Shown here piece after piece: positions 11,998-23,860 of a stretch of DNA of 64,000 nt. The position numbers and the translations under genes were made by a program. The notes under the pieces are model-generated. The model was given only the letters and a program-made list of their open reading frames with translations, was not told the DNA's origin and did not search any database. Every line of letters begins with the position of its first letter. The first letter of the stretch is position 1. The DNA is from Erigeron canadensis (Eukaryota > Streptophyta > Magnoliopsida > Asterales > Asteraceae), in contig NC_057762.1 in NCBI RefSeq assembly GCF_010389155.1, positions 39,182,055 through 39,246,054 on the forward strand, written 5' to 3'.

Positions 11998-13370
11998 AGA
12001 GTTCCCACCTCTGGCCTTTCTCTGTGAAATTTGTAATTAATAAAACGACCCATAGCCAACTTTAATCTGCACGTTCCACATACAAATCGGCACCACGGCA
12101 TGGTCCAGATGTTCATGCCGTGGAAAACACCACGTACCAGGGTGCTCTAAGTAAAAGGACTACAAAGTCTGTTACGCAGTTGATCAATGGTTTATCACCA
12201 AATTAAGTTTGTTAATTAGAAGTAGTTCAATTTATGCTTTCTTGGTCAAGATTTCAAATTCTAACTCTACAAGCTATTGTTTTGGTTGTATGTCCAAAAT
12301 TTGATCATATTAGTCATTACATAATTCCTCGATTGATGTATTTTAGATAAACCGCCACAGTAGAATTATGAATATCTGATATATACAATATATACCACTG
12401 TATATTTATGCATGCCATATATAAATAGAAGTCAATATGGTCCACACTGTATTTAGTTTGTTATGAGTTATGACGCAACGTGATAGCACTATCCGACATG
12501 CAATATAACCTTGATGTAACAAAATAAAAAACTTTGAGTATTTAGATTCCCTATAGAAGCCTCTTTTTCATTAACATCTATATATATCTATAATAATCTT
12601 GTCGAACATATTGAAGTTTATTAGGAGTTAAAACGAAAACAAAATCTTAGCAAATTTTCACCAATAGGCGATAGCCACGGTTACGGATTTTGCGATGGAA
12701 GAGACATCTTGGAAAAGTCAACATATTGACTAGTTTTTGCTACGGATTTGCGACTACCAGCGGGATAAGATTATAAAAAGTCAACAATTTGACTATTTGT
12801 TTAAAATTTGATAAAACAAATATTTCGTCGCAATAGGCATGCAAAATAAAAATATCCAAAATAACTACTCGTATAAAATTAGAATGCCGTTGCAACTTGC
12901 AAATCCGTGGTAAATAATAGAGACGTAAAGTTTCTTAAAACACTAATTAATACGTTATATCCGTGTAGCAAATCCATAGAAAAAAAAAGATAATAAAAAT
13001 AAAAACTTTTGCTGCGGCCATTTTTTCTAGACCGTTGAGAATCAAATTTGCGCATACAAGAATCAATGACATGTCACATGTGTGTATGGTACAATACATA
13101 TTGGCCGGTATGTGTATGTAGGTTAGTCATTTAACATACAATTGTTGCAAAAAAAACTTACAAGAAACCCATTAAACGGCATTCTTATCCTTTTCACATT
13201 TCATTTTGATTGAATTTATAGATTGATCGGTCAGTCATATATCAACATATACTGCAATAATTGTTGCAAGATTATGACTCTGTCTTCCAATTTGAAGCTC
13301 TCTTGCATTCGATCCCTCCTTTATTTTACTTGCAAAATGGTGAAAGGACCTTAATTGATATATGTAAAAA
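11998..13370. other. Intergenic with hairpin, no gene seen
   Basis: A perfect 10-bp inverted repeat (CCACGGCATG at 12093, CATGCCGTGG at 12114) forms a hairpin with an 11-base loop. From about 12660 to 13030 there are repeated fragments such as GATTTGCGAC and GCAAATCCGTGG in both orientations, suggesting a decayed transposon end. No protein motif was found. Confidence 0.45.
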
Positions 13371-14407
13371 TCAAGGTATGTTGATAAGTCTGGTGTTTTT
13401 ACGCCACATCCAAGATTCGGATGGAGATTTGGGAAGAGGGGGAACAAGAAGAGCCTTCCTACACAAACCAAACGGCCAACCCTCACAACGACAAAGCTCA
13501 CGAAATATAGACCGTCTCCTTCTAAACATTGGAAATTCGATACTGCTCATGCTTGAACAACGAGAAAGATTTGTCTTTACTGACATAAACTCTTCTGCAG
13601 TCGTAGCACTTGAACACCGAGAAAGGCGGCTACAAGGAGAGTGGAACTCATATTTATCTTCATTAGCATCACTTGCATATGCATATGCATGTTGTTTTTC
13701 CTTTCTATTGGGAAGTAAGTCATCAATTAAGGGGAAATCCCATATGAAGCTATCCATTATAAGTCCACTCTTCCTCTTTGACTTCGATTCCATGTATTGA
13801 CTTATAACTGCTGAAACAAAAATCTGCGGAAAAGAAACATACCCATATACACGTAAGGTGGCAAAACATGTTCAGGTTGAAAATGGGTCGGGTCAAAAGG
13901 CGGGCTGCGCTATGTTAATCCACAAACACTTTTTCCCCCATTTTCAAGTTATTTGTTTACAGAATGAATATAATGTTAAAAACCAAGGTTACTACAACAA
14001 TAATTTCTGTTTTGAATAAACCAATTCAAAAGGTTGCATATATGTATTAATAGTAGTAAACTACTTTGGGCTACTATCAACCTGTTTCTTTTTAGCTAAG
14101 TTTTCACTGTACTTTTTGACTAGTTTTAGATAAAACATAACCCAAATAAGCCCATTTATAAGTATTAGTTTGAAAATTCCACCACCAAAAAGTGATACTT
14201 GTAAAAATACATCACTAATTAAAACATGGATAAGTACATTACTTCTTGTTCATCGTCGTACTCACTGACATCATCATCTTCGTGTTTTAGGCTACAAGAA
14301 GAAAACTTTCCGCAGAAAGTATGGCACGTTGCGAAAGCATCCTTGAGAAACTTGCATCTCTTGGAGGGGTTTGATGGTTCTTCATGATGAAACAAGCTCA
14401 TTATCAT
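13371..14407 (-). CDS. Conserved plant protein of unknown function (SRCSS-repeat)
   Basis: Two exons (minus): 14243-14407 and 13371-13823, in phase 0; 205 aa. The acceptor at 13824 was chosen over one closer to the later Met because it alone keeps the frame. Visible blocks are an N-terminal MSLFHHEE, a Cys-containing stretch (CKFLKDAFATCHTFCGKF), an acidic patch (EDDDVSEYDDEQE), two copies of LSRCSS (CSRLSRCSSA and TNLSRCSSM), a basic FRRRRSIFRELCRCEGWPFG and a C-terminal PPLPKSPSESW-WRK. The arrangement matches a plant-specific uncharacterised family I recall, but no function is known to me. There is no signal peptide or membrane segment. The RxxS-type sites around LSRCSS could be phosphorylated. 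Start could also be Met3 (14401). Confidence 0.8.
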
Positions 14408-14478
14408 TGAAAGAAAATTAATAGCATAGGGATTGAGGTATATATGGTTTTACATAACATGTATGCATACTGCTTAAC

Positions 14479-14486
14479 TTATATAG
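14479..14486 (-). promoter_or_regulatory. Candidate TATA box for the SRCSS-repeat gene
   Basis: CTATATAA on the minus strand is about 72 nt upstream of the first ATG. Position and sequence fit a TATA box with a short leader. Such sequences are common in AT-rich DNA. Confidence 0.35.
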
Positions 14487-16073
14487 TAGTATTCAAAATA
14501 TTAATGGTAAATATATAGCTAGTAGCTGATTAGAAATTCAAAGGTATCTTTCTTGATTCTTTGGGTTGAAGCCAAAGTAAAGAGCATTTTCGAAAAATTT
14601 GAAACAAGATTATCTTATAATTCATCATATGATCCTTTGACAACCATACGAGGCCTATATGGAAAGCAACATGTTGTGTGTAGGTATTCTTGATTTGTGT
14701 AGGAACACGAATTATATGGATTTTACTATGCTTAGTGGTTTGTAGTTTAAGTTTTTACTTGAACCTTAAGTATTGGTAAAGGAGACTTGGCACCAAACTC
14801 TGATTACTACTTAAAGTAAAACTTATAACATCATAAAAACCCCTATCCATATGTTCCCATTATTAGAGGATTTATATATATGCATATGTTGAACTATACA
14901 AATTATTGGATAAATAAATGTCATCAATCCTTATTTGGAAGTATCAATGATATATGTATATCAGGCTAGCTTGGTACCAATACATTTATTTAATTGCAGG
15001 CGTGAATATATAGTGTTTATTTTTGCAATAATAAGTAAACACAAACAAATGTTCATCACTAAGAAATTTCACGTTTGTAACATTTACATAAAATTTTCAT
15101 GAAAATAAAATACGTGTGTGGAAATCCTCTGATCTTATATATCATCATCTTAATTGGTATGTTATGGAACTTTCATACATATACTCATAAAACAATTATC
15201 TTAAAGTTGAAAAATTGATAATCACATTATCTAAAATTATTGTTTGAAATAATTTCGTATGCAAATAAACATGTTTTAATTAATTACAATTTGTGAAACC
15301 ACTCATTGATGTATCAAGACTCGTTATCATTGCATCAACTTTGCTTGATATTTCACATTTTACATGCTACCAAAAGTCCAAACTTTAACATGCCAGTCAT
15401 CTCTTTGATGCTCATACAGCATCACATAACCCTAATTGTTATCACTTAAGTTCCAATATCTATCATATTAATCCTATCCCATATTGTCAAGACTTCATAG
15501 GTTACGTCTTGAGGCAACATTTTTACAAAGGCTTCGTGCTTAATTACAGGCCAAGCTCCAGGGGCACGAAGGTATAGCCTCGTGAGTCGTAACAGAATTA
15601 ATTATATAATCCAATATAATAATTAAGTACGAATCGATGGCCAGAACTTTGTAACAAAGATGGGATATATCATCATTTTCAGTAGTTATCAACTGTCTTA
15701 TCATACATATATGTTTAGAGATCTCTATTATTTTTAGAATTATTTTGTTCTTATTATTGTATGTCACAAGACGTATACAATAATCTACTAAAAATATATG
15801 GCATTTCATGTATTTATTTTGGTACATTCTTTCTAATAATAATAATCACATTTTCTATAATTAATTAACATACAAGTCCAAAATCCAAATTTAGATTTAG
15901 AGTTGGGTAACATTCCACCGTTTAATGTCGTGTCTGCCCCCCATTTTCCGCTTCCCCTTTTTAAACCTCTTTTCACAACCCGTTATTGAATCATTTAATT
16001 ATTCCATTCTTTTTTCTTGACATGTATTAACTAATTTAATTTATTTAATTAATGTAGTGTAATAATAGTAATA
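14487..16073. other. Divergent intergenic region
   Basis: This separates the minus-strand SRCSS gene from the plus-strand SERAC1-like gene and must hold both promoters. It is AT-rich with small open frames lacking coding character. No repeat ends were identified. Confidence 0.5.
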
Positions 16074-19000
16074 ATGCACCGGTGTATATCAATAATTAAA
16101 ACCACCATCAACCACCACCGGCGCCCCCGTCATGTCTCCAATGCCCTCTTTTCATCTTCTCCTTCCGCCACCACTCACCTCCATAATCCCGTCAAAAATC
16201 TCCAAAATTCCGACCAACCTTCGCCGCCGCCACCTCCCGCCATCCCCCACAAGCGTAATCTCAAATCTCGAATAACCGTCACCGCAACCTTAATCTCCGC
16301 CGCCGTTGCCGCCATGGCATTTATCTTCAAATCAAATGAACATAATAATTCAAAAAATAAAAATGTATCATACAAAGATCTTAATTTCGCAATTGACCAG
16401 TCAAACAGAATATTCGAAACGGTTAGAGTTGTAACGGTTTTATTAAAGTCGTTAAGTTCGGTTTTAACAAATGTTAATTATGAATTTGAAGTTAGGGTGG
16501 CTGCATTGTTAGCCGATATCGTTGCGGCTGACGAAAGCCGCAGGGCTGCCATTATTGGTGGTGGCGGTTTCATTGTTGATTGGTTGTTGGATTCCGTCGC
16601 GTTAAATCGAGGAGGAAGTTACGCGGCTCAAGCGGAATCCGCTCGTGCTCTAGCTTATTTGATTTCTGATTATAATGTTGCTCATTTTGTTTTGTCTAGA
16701 CCTCATGCGGTTCCGAATTTATTGAGGTTTATATTCTCTGCTCATCCTCATCCGCAGGAACAAAATGTATGTTTTCGTATTTTTTAATGTAAAACCACAA
16801 TAACGTCGAGAATTGTGAGAAATGCAAAACTAGGTGTTCATTCACATGCCAATAAATTTGTTCACATGTGAAAAGCCATCAACGTTCAATTGAGAAAAAT
16901 AAAAATTTGAAAGTTGTTGAATTATGTTTTAGTTATACGGATCAAATAACATGTGTGTTGTTAACACGTTTTCAGCTATTTTTGGTATTCAATAGAACCT
17001 TTGTCTCTCTTCACGTATGGATAGATTTAATGGCATGTGAATTTGCAATTCTTGATCTTTTTGTAGTTCTTGTTTGAAATGTGTGTATTATTTAGATGAA
17101 CGTATATATGCAAAATTTATTTGGCGTTGAAATGATATGTTGCATTGTCGTGTAACCAGCAAATGAGGCGTTTTGAAATTGGTGATCCGTTAAAAGGTAG
17201 GAGTATGCTTGTTGCAGCAATTATGGATATTGTGACTTCACATTGTGACAATGTGGATAAAGTTAAGTCGAAACCTATGTTATCGAAAAAAGCTGCAATG
17301 AGAGATATTGAAGCTGCGCTACAGGTTCTTGAGGAAGGTGGGATGTACTGGGGTGAAGGGGGTAGTGGTGAAGAGGGTAAAAATGATGGAACGGTGGTGA
17401 AGGGGATTGGAGTGAAAAGGGTTTTGGGCTTTTCAGGAAGTCATGGGTCGATAGAGATAGAGGATTCTAGAGTTAAAGCTAGGAGTAAAACTAAAAGGGT
17501 GTTGTTTAACAAAATAAATGATAATTCACCAAATTTTATTCCCGGTTTATGGGATGATTTGCATTGTCAACATGTTGCGGTCCCTTTTGCTGCATGGGCT
17601 TTGGCAAATTGGGCAATGGCGTCAGATGTGAATAGGTCTCATATCCAAGAATTGGATCACGATGGTCATGCTGTCGTGACTGCTTTGGCTGCGCCAGAGA
17701 GATCTGTAAAATGGCATGGAAGTTTAGTGGCTAGGTTTTTGTTAGAAGATCGAGATCTCCCTTCAGATGATTTTGTTTCTGATTGGAGTTCCAGTCTTCT
17801 TTCTACCGTGTCCCAAGCAAGCAAAGGTGAGGATGTTTGTTTGACCCGTGTGGCTTTGTCTGCATTCTTGCTTTCACTTGAAAGATGTCCCCGGGCTCAA
17901 GAGGAGGTTATGGAAAAGAGTCTTTATTTAATGAGAGAAACTGCTAAAAGGATGAAAAAACATGAGTCTATTCAAGAAGCATTGGCAAAAGGTTTAGAAT
18001 CATTGTGTACAGGTAACATACATTTGACTCTTGATGAAGGCCAAAAGTGGTCAAGCATTCTCCTTCGGTGGGTGTTTGGTAATACTTCTTCTGATGCTAC
18101 TAGATCATCTGCTATAAGAATTCTTTCACATATTCTTGAAGACCATGCACCATCTTCAGTACCAATATCTCAAGGTTGGTTAACTATCTTGCTGGGTGAC
18201 ATTTTGAAATGGAGGATGTCATCACTTAAAGGGAGTGCTCAACCAAAGGACAAAGTGAAGGTCTGTAGCTTCATTTTCGTTTTGTACTCATAATATTCAT
18301 TTTGAAGTTGAATGGAATTATGTACTAATTGATGACGTTACGTAATTGTTGTAGACTCAAATCGACCAAGCAAATATTGCATCTGGCACACAGGCTGCCA
18401 ACCAGTTGGCTATTGCTGTGGTTAACTTAGCAATTAATCAGCTTGGAACAGAATCTTTAGAAGATCTTTTGCGCATTGAGCCCTTTGTTGTACCATTTAA
18501 AAAGGTTAAAAAGGACAGTAAGCCCAAAGTGAATGCTGCAGATTCTGCACTGGCAACTCTTAAAGGGATCAAAACTATGTCTGAAATATGTAGTGATGAC
18601 ACAATTTGTCAGACCAGGATAATTGATCACGGTGTAGTTTCATTACTACGTCGACTCTTGTTAAGAGATGATTATGAGATATTAGCTGCAAGGGAAGCAT
18701 ACAACGCATCAAAAAATATGAAATCCAGTGATCATCAACCTGCAAGTGTTCCTGATGTTCATGATCTATCTAAAGTCCGTGTTCCACCTGCAGCACATAT
18801 CCGCAGGCATGCAGCTCGATTCTTAACTGGTCTTTCGGTCCATCCAAAAGTCAAAGAATTCATTTTAAATGATAAAGTTTGGTGTGATTGGCTTGAAGAA
18901 TGTGCAAATGGGAAAATCCCAGGATGCAATGACCTCAAGACTCGAAGCTATGCTAGAGCAACATTGTTAAATATATTTTGCAATGATTACGATATAGATA

Positions 19001-20622
19001 GTGATTCAGAAAGAAAACATAGGTGTCCTCATTTTACTGAGATGATCTACTTAATCAACCCTGATCTATCTCACTGGAAATATCCTATAAAAGAAAGGCA
19101 AAAATCTGCTGCCAAGACACCATTGGATAACAGTGGATGCGTGAGTCATTCAGATCCTCCACTTGATGTTGTGTTTGTTCATGGTTTGCGCGGTGGTCCA
19201 TTTAAATCTTGGCGGTTATCTGAGTGCAAGTCATCATCTAAATCTGGTCTTGTAGAAAAGATTGACGAAGAAGCAGGGAAGCAAGGCACTTTTTGGCCTG
19301 CCGAATGGCTTTCTTCTGATTTTCCTCAGGCCCGTTTGTTTAGTCTTAAGTACAAGGTTTGTGACTATTCCTAGGTTAAAAGTCGACCCAACCTTTTATC
19401 TATTGACAATTTGACATGATTAAACCTTTTTTTAATGGTATTTTATGCAGACGAATCTTACACAGTGGTCTGGATCAAGCTTGCCCCTTCAGGTTTGTGT
19501 TTTCATATTAATATAAGAACTGTTAAGTATGTTAAAAAAAGTTAAATTCGTAATATTACAATTCTTATTAAGGATCACTAATAATCATTGGTTTATTTCA
19601 GGAAGTTAGCTCCATGCTATTGGAAAAGCTAATCACTGCAGGCATTGGAGATCGACCAGTTGTATTTGTAACTCACAGGTGAGTCTAATGGTTACTTTGT
19701 GGTTTGATTACTAATTTTTAAAGTAACTGTAATCGAGATATAGTTTTATGAAAATGAATGATTATTGCAGCATGGGGGGTTTGGTTGTCAAGCAGATGTT
19801 GCACCAGGCTAGGACAGAAAAGAGAGATGATATTGTCAATAACACCATTGGAGTGGTATGTTCTATTCAAGAATATTCTTCAACACACATCTGATAGTTT
19901 TTGAAGTGGATCATTCTTAGTGTTCCCCTTGGTTTAGGTGTTTTATAGCTGCCCACATTTTGGTAGCAAGCTTGCAGATTTGCCTTGGCGAATGGGTTTT
20001 GTTCTGAGGCCTGCACCAACGGTATGTACCCCTTTATTTCCGTTATGTTGTACATTGAACATAAATTGTACCTTTTTAATGACGGGTATCTATTTCTTTT
20101 TTCAGATAGGAGAATTGAGAAGTGGTTCGCCAACATTAATAAAGCTTAATGATTTTATCCGTCATTTACATAAAAAAGGGTCTCTTGATGTTCTCAGTTT
20201 TTGTGAGGTATTACCATAAGTTTAATCTATTTTAGTCATTCTTAACTTTAATGAAATGTATGATGTTTGGGTATTTGATTGTCTACCTAATGAACCATTT
20301 TGCAGACTAAAGTAACTCCAATTGTTGAAGGTTATGGGGGTTGGGCCTTCAGATTGGAAATAGTTCCAATTGAATCTTCATATCCTGGATATGGGAATTA
20401 CGTAGTAAGTTCTCATTTCTCCAATTTGCCAATAACTTTTTTCTTGCAACACCAGATGATTTTTCCTTCTTTTTTCTACTTTCTGTTTTTTCCCTACAGG
20501 TGTTAGAGTCAACAGATCATGTAAATTCATGTAAGCCCATAAGCAAAAGTGACCCTTCTTATCATGAAACTTTGCATCTTTTACATAAACTTAGAGCATG
20601 TATCCATGAAAGAACAACCTAG
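16074..20622 (+). CDS. SERAC1-like alpha/beta hydrolase with helical-repeat region
   Basis: Ten exons: 16074-16766, 17160-18260, 18355-19356, 19451-19492, 19602-19678, 19771-19855, 19938-20021, 20106-20207, 20306-20404, 20500-20622; phases close to 1135 aa. Architecture: a Ser/His/Pro-rich, basic N terminus that could be an organelle-targeting peptide; one hydrophobic segment (about 66-86, ending AAVAAMAFIF); a long Ala/Leu-rich helical middle with ARM-like character; then a C-terminal hydrolase. The hydrolase shows VVFVHGLRGG (His about 874, oxyanion loop), the nucleophile elbow VTHSMGG (Ser972) and a late ESTDH motif (His1102) as likely triad base. Human SERAC1 acts in phosphatidylglycerol remodelling at ER-mitochondria contacts. 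The plant substrate is unknown. The small 42-nt exon 4 is flanked by good splice sites. Confidence 0.88.
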
Positions 20623-21317
20623 ACATCCATGTACAGTCATCAAACCTTGTAAGTATCCATGTACATATTACTGGTCCCTGAAGCTGTTAAGATGGTTGTG
20701 CTGCTGCTGCTCAAGTTGTACCACTACCATTTTGAGCAACTGATACAGTGACACCATGCTAATTTACAGAGGGTAGTAGCCGGTTCATATAGTCATTGCT
20801 TCTGCCATTGTTTGAGAATAGATATAGCTTTATAAACCATTGAGATGACATATTTAACCCTGCCAATTTCTATCAGGCATTGGGTTATACTTTATTTTTA
20901 CCCCATATTGCCTTCTTCGTATATTTTAGAGGAAGGGCTGCTGCTGGGAATGTTACTGACTTACTGCAACACATATTAGTAGCGTAATGTAAATATATCT
21001 TCGTTGAACAGCTAACAAGTGAACCAGATGTTCCATTTTGCAACGCATCTAATGGTTGTGTTTTTGTAGTATATAAAGGTATTTAGAGAACTTTTATTGT
21101 ATATGGGAAAACCCTTGGTGGGACTGCTGTAATATATCAAACCAATTGATGGTTTATATACTGAATTACCAAAGTCATGATATGTATTTGCAAATTGTTC
21201 AGATTTTAGACATTGATACATGTACATTTTAGGTAACAGAAAAGGACTAGATTTGTATGATACATGAAAAAAAAGAGCAATAATGCGGTGAGGCATAACA
21301 ATAATGTCAATGCAAAA
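20623..21317. other. 3' flank of the SERAC1-like gene
   Basis: Probable 3' UTR then intergenic DNA. No further open reading frame continues the protein after the TAG at 20620-20622. No repeat was recognised. Confidence 0.4.
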
Positions 21318-21567
21318 GAAATGAGTTGTTTTCTCAATCTTAGCTTGGTATTATTCAAAAGTATAAAAGCTAGCAGCCATATGTTATAACCGAGTTGAGG
21401 GGACCATTTCGGACAATATCTTAAATTTGAAGTTGAAGCTGGTATTAGAATAAATCAAAGTTGAGGGTTGTTTTTGTTAATTGGCTAATATATACTCTTG
21501 AAAAAGGATCGATGGGAAATGGGGATTGATTGAATAGATTAAATATTCATCTTCTATCTCTCTATTC
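21318..21567 (+). repeat. Direct repeat, left copy (about 245 bp)
   Basis: It shares long blocks with 23613-23860, including GCAGCCATATGTTATAACC, GGACAATATCTTAAATTTG, and GATTGATTGAATAGATTAAA. By eye identity is high with scattered substitutions. See the second copy for interpretation. Confidence 0.7.
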
Positions 21568-23612
21568 AGTGTATCGTTTACCTGGTTAGCATATGTGTAA
21601 CCAGATTTGATATTTGTAATAGAAACTTTTAGATTAAAGATAAAAAGAGGCTGGTCAAAAAAACAAAAAAAGAATTACTCTTCAATGAGTAAAATTTGAA
21701 AGACACCTTGTCATGGGTCTAAGTAAATAGGAAGGTAGAAATGGAAATCAAATCATTTCTATTGTTTGGTTGAAGCCGAGAAAAAAGAGCATGGAGAGAT
21801 AATAATTCCCTTTATTTCTCTGAGAGAAATAGCTCCCTTTGTATTTTTATTTCCATCGCATTTGTGAAGAAATCAACTTAACAACTATAATATTTGTGTG
21901 TTGAATTTTGAGGGAAATGGATTTGGCTCTAGAAAAAAGGTATAATAGTCTTAGGTTATATTCTCGAGAAGATTGGATAAAGAAAGAAAAGGAAAAAATT
22001 ATATATCAAAAAAAGTCATTTTCGAGTTACATGAAAAATTAAAAAAAAAAAAATACAAAATTAATAGTATTCTTGAGTTAGAAAGAAAAGAAAGGGAAAA
22101 AAATTATAAATTTACAATTATGTCCTTTTCTAATAACGTTGTTATTAGTTAATAGGGGTAAACTAGTAATTATACACATAACTTAAAAGTTTTCCATCTA
22201 AATTCTCCCAAAAATGAAAGGAAAGTTTTCACATCAAAAACACTCTTGTTTTCTTTTCTTCCCCTTTCTTTTCTTTAAATAAAAACTCAATAATGCAAAA
22301 TAAAGAAATTTTCTAATCCTTTAAAAAAAAATTTAAGAATGCACTCTTACTCACATGCAAGGCACATTTTCCAATACAAAGCCAAAAATATCATTATTTC
22401 CTTTATCAACCTTCATTATATTGTCCATCACATGTTTCTTTGTGCTACATCCCATGAAACGAAAACAATGGAGGACTTAAGGTTTTTCATGCTTTTGATT
22501 CCTTTATCAAAAGTCAGTAAGAATTTTTCTGTTTTTCTAAATGTAATTTTTGTATCAAAATGAATATTTTCTACATCCACTAAATTATGGTTTTTGGTTT
22601 GGGGATTTTTTGTTGTTGTTGTGATAATGTTAAATTTATATATTGGTTTGCTTTATTTGTTAGAATACTTTTTTCTTCAAGCCATTCTATCATCACCACT
22701 CCACCGATCCTGAGGTGAGCATCAGAACTCATAAGATGTTGTGAAACATTATTGTTTCTTTTTTCACTTTGTATTATTATCGATTATTAATATTAATTTA
22801 TTACAATATTTTTTTTATTATTAAAAGAAACAATTATACTTTGTGATGTTTGTATACTTTTTATATTGGGTTTTATAAAATTAAAATAATGAGATTAGTG
22901 TAATAAAATTCTATTTTCATTTCTCTGTCTTGCGTACCAAACACAAGAAATGATTTTTTTTTATTTCTCAGATAAATTTTTCTGTCATTACCAAACAAAA
23001 AATTTCATTAAATTTCTCAGCCAATTTCATTTCCCTCTATTTTATTTCTTTGAATTTCTTCCTACCAAACGTGCCCTAAAAATAGGTGACCAACAAATAT
23101 TAAACAAAAAGTTTGTGCATATAAAATATATAAAATGAAAGGGTAACATAAATCAAGTTTAGTTGTACCTCATCTTAATAACTTGCATTATACAATTTGC
23201 TTTTTAGAATATTATTAGTAATGACTACAAAATTTTAAAAGATGTACACATATTTCAAGTATTAGTGACCTTTTATGTAATATCTTTTTCTTTGCATAAG
23301 GTTACTTTTACGAAAATGGCTTCTTATTCTTACTACTTCGTTTGCTTCAAAAGGTTTCAAAAATATGAGGTGGGAATACGTGAATCAATGGTTCATAGGA
23401 GGGAGATGTGATCAATTGTTAGTGAACATCAAGAGATGAGACAAAATTCTACAATTGATAGTCTATGTCAAGACGTATTCTTCAACACAAGTAGATATAT
23501 TGAGGAATCGGTTGAAAACCATACAACAAGATCAACAAAGCAAGATGATCATTCGACTAACAAAATATGAACAAATGAAAATTTTGATGGAGGAGTTCAA
23601 GGAAATTGTTGA
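21568..23612. other. AT-rich spacer between the 245-bp direct repeats
   Basis: The interval is rich in A/T and in purine-rich GAAAG runs. Near 22900-23085 there is sequence of the type ACCAAACGTGCCCTAA, common at ends of plant non-autonomous elements. No protein domain, primer-binding site or polypurine tract was found, so a complete LTR element is not shown. Confidence 0.4.
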
Positions 23613-23860
23613 GAAACGAGTTGTTTTCTCGGTCTTAACTTGGTACTATTTAAAAGTATAAAAGTTAATAGCAGCCATATGTTATAACCAAGTTGAGGGA
23701 CAGTTATGGACAATATCTTAAATTTGAAGTTGGAGCTGGTATTCGAATGAATCAAAGTTGAGGGATGTTTTTGTTAATTAACTATATATATACGTGAAAA
23801 AGGATCGATGAGGGATTGATTGAATAGATTAAATATTGATCTTCTGTCTCTCTATTTTCC
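23613..23860 (+). repeat. Direct repeat, right copy (about 245 bp)
   Basis: Second copy of the 21318 repeat in the same orientation, about 2.05 kb apart. The left copy begins near TGAGTTG and ends near CTCTATTCA, which could be a TG..CA LTR form. The right copy has CGAGTTG instead. It could be a decayed small LTR element or a local duplication. Confidence 0.6.

Noticed and set aside
13261..13800. 179-codon plus-strand open frame
   Set aside because: It is antisense to the SRCSS-repeat gene, whose motifs are conserved on the minus strand.
23455..23661. 68-codon open frame with a charged helix
   Set aside because: Isolated, no neighbouring exons, and its end lies in the 245-bp repeat.
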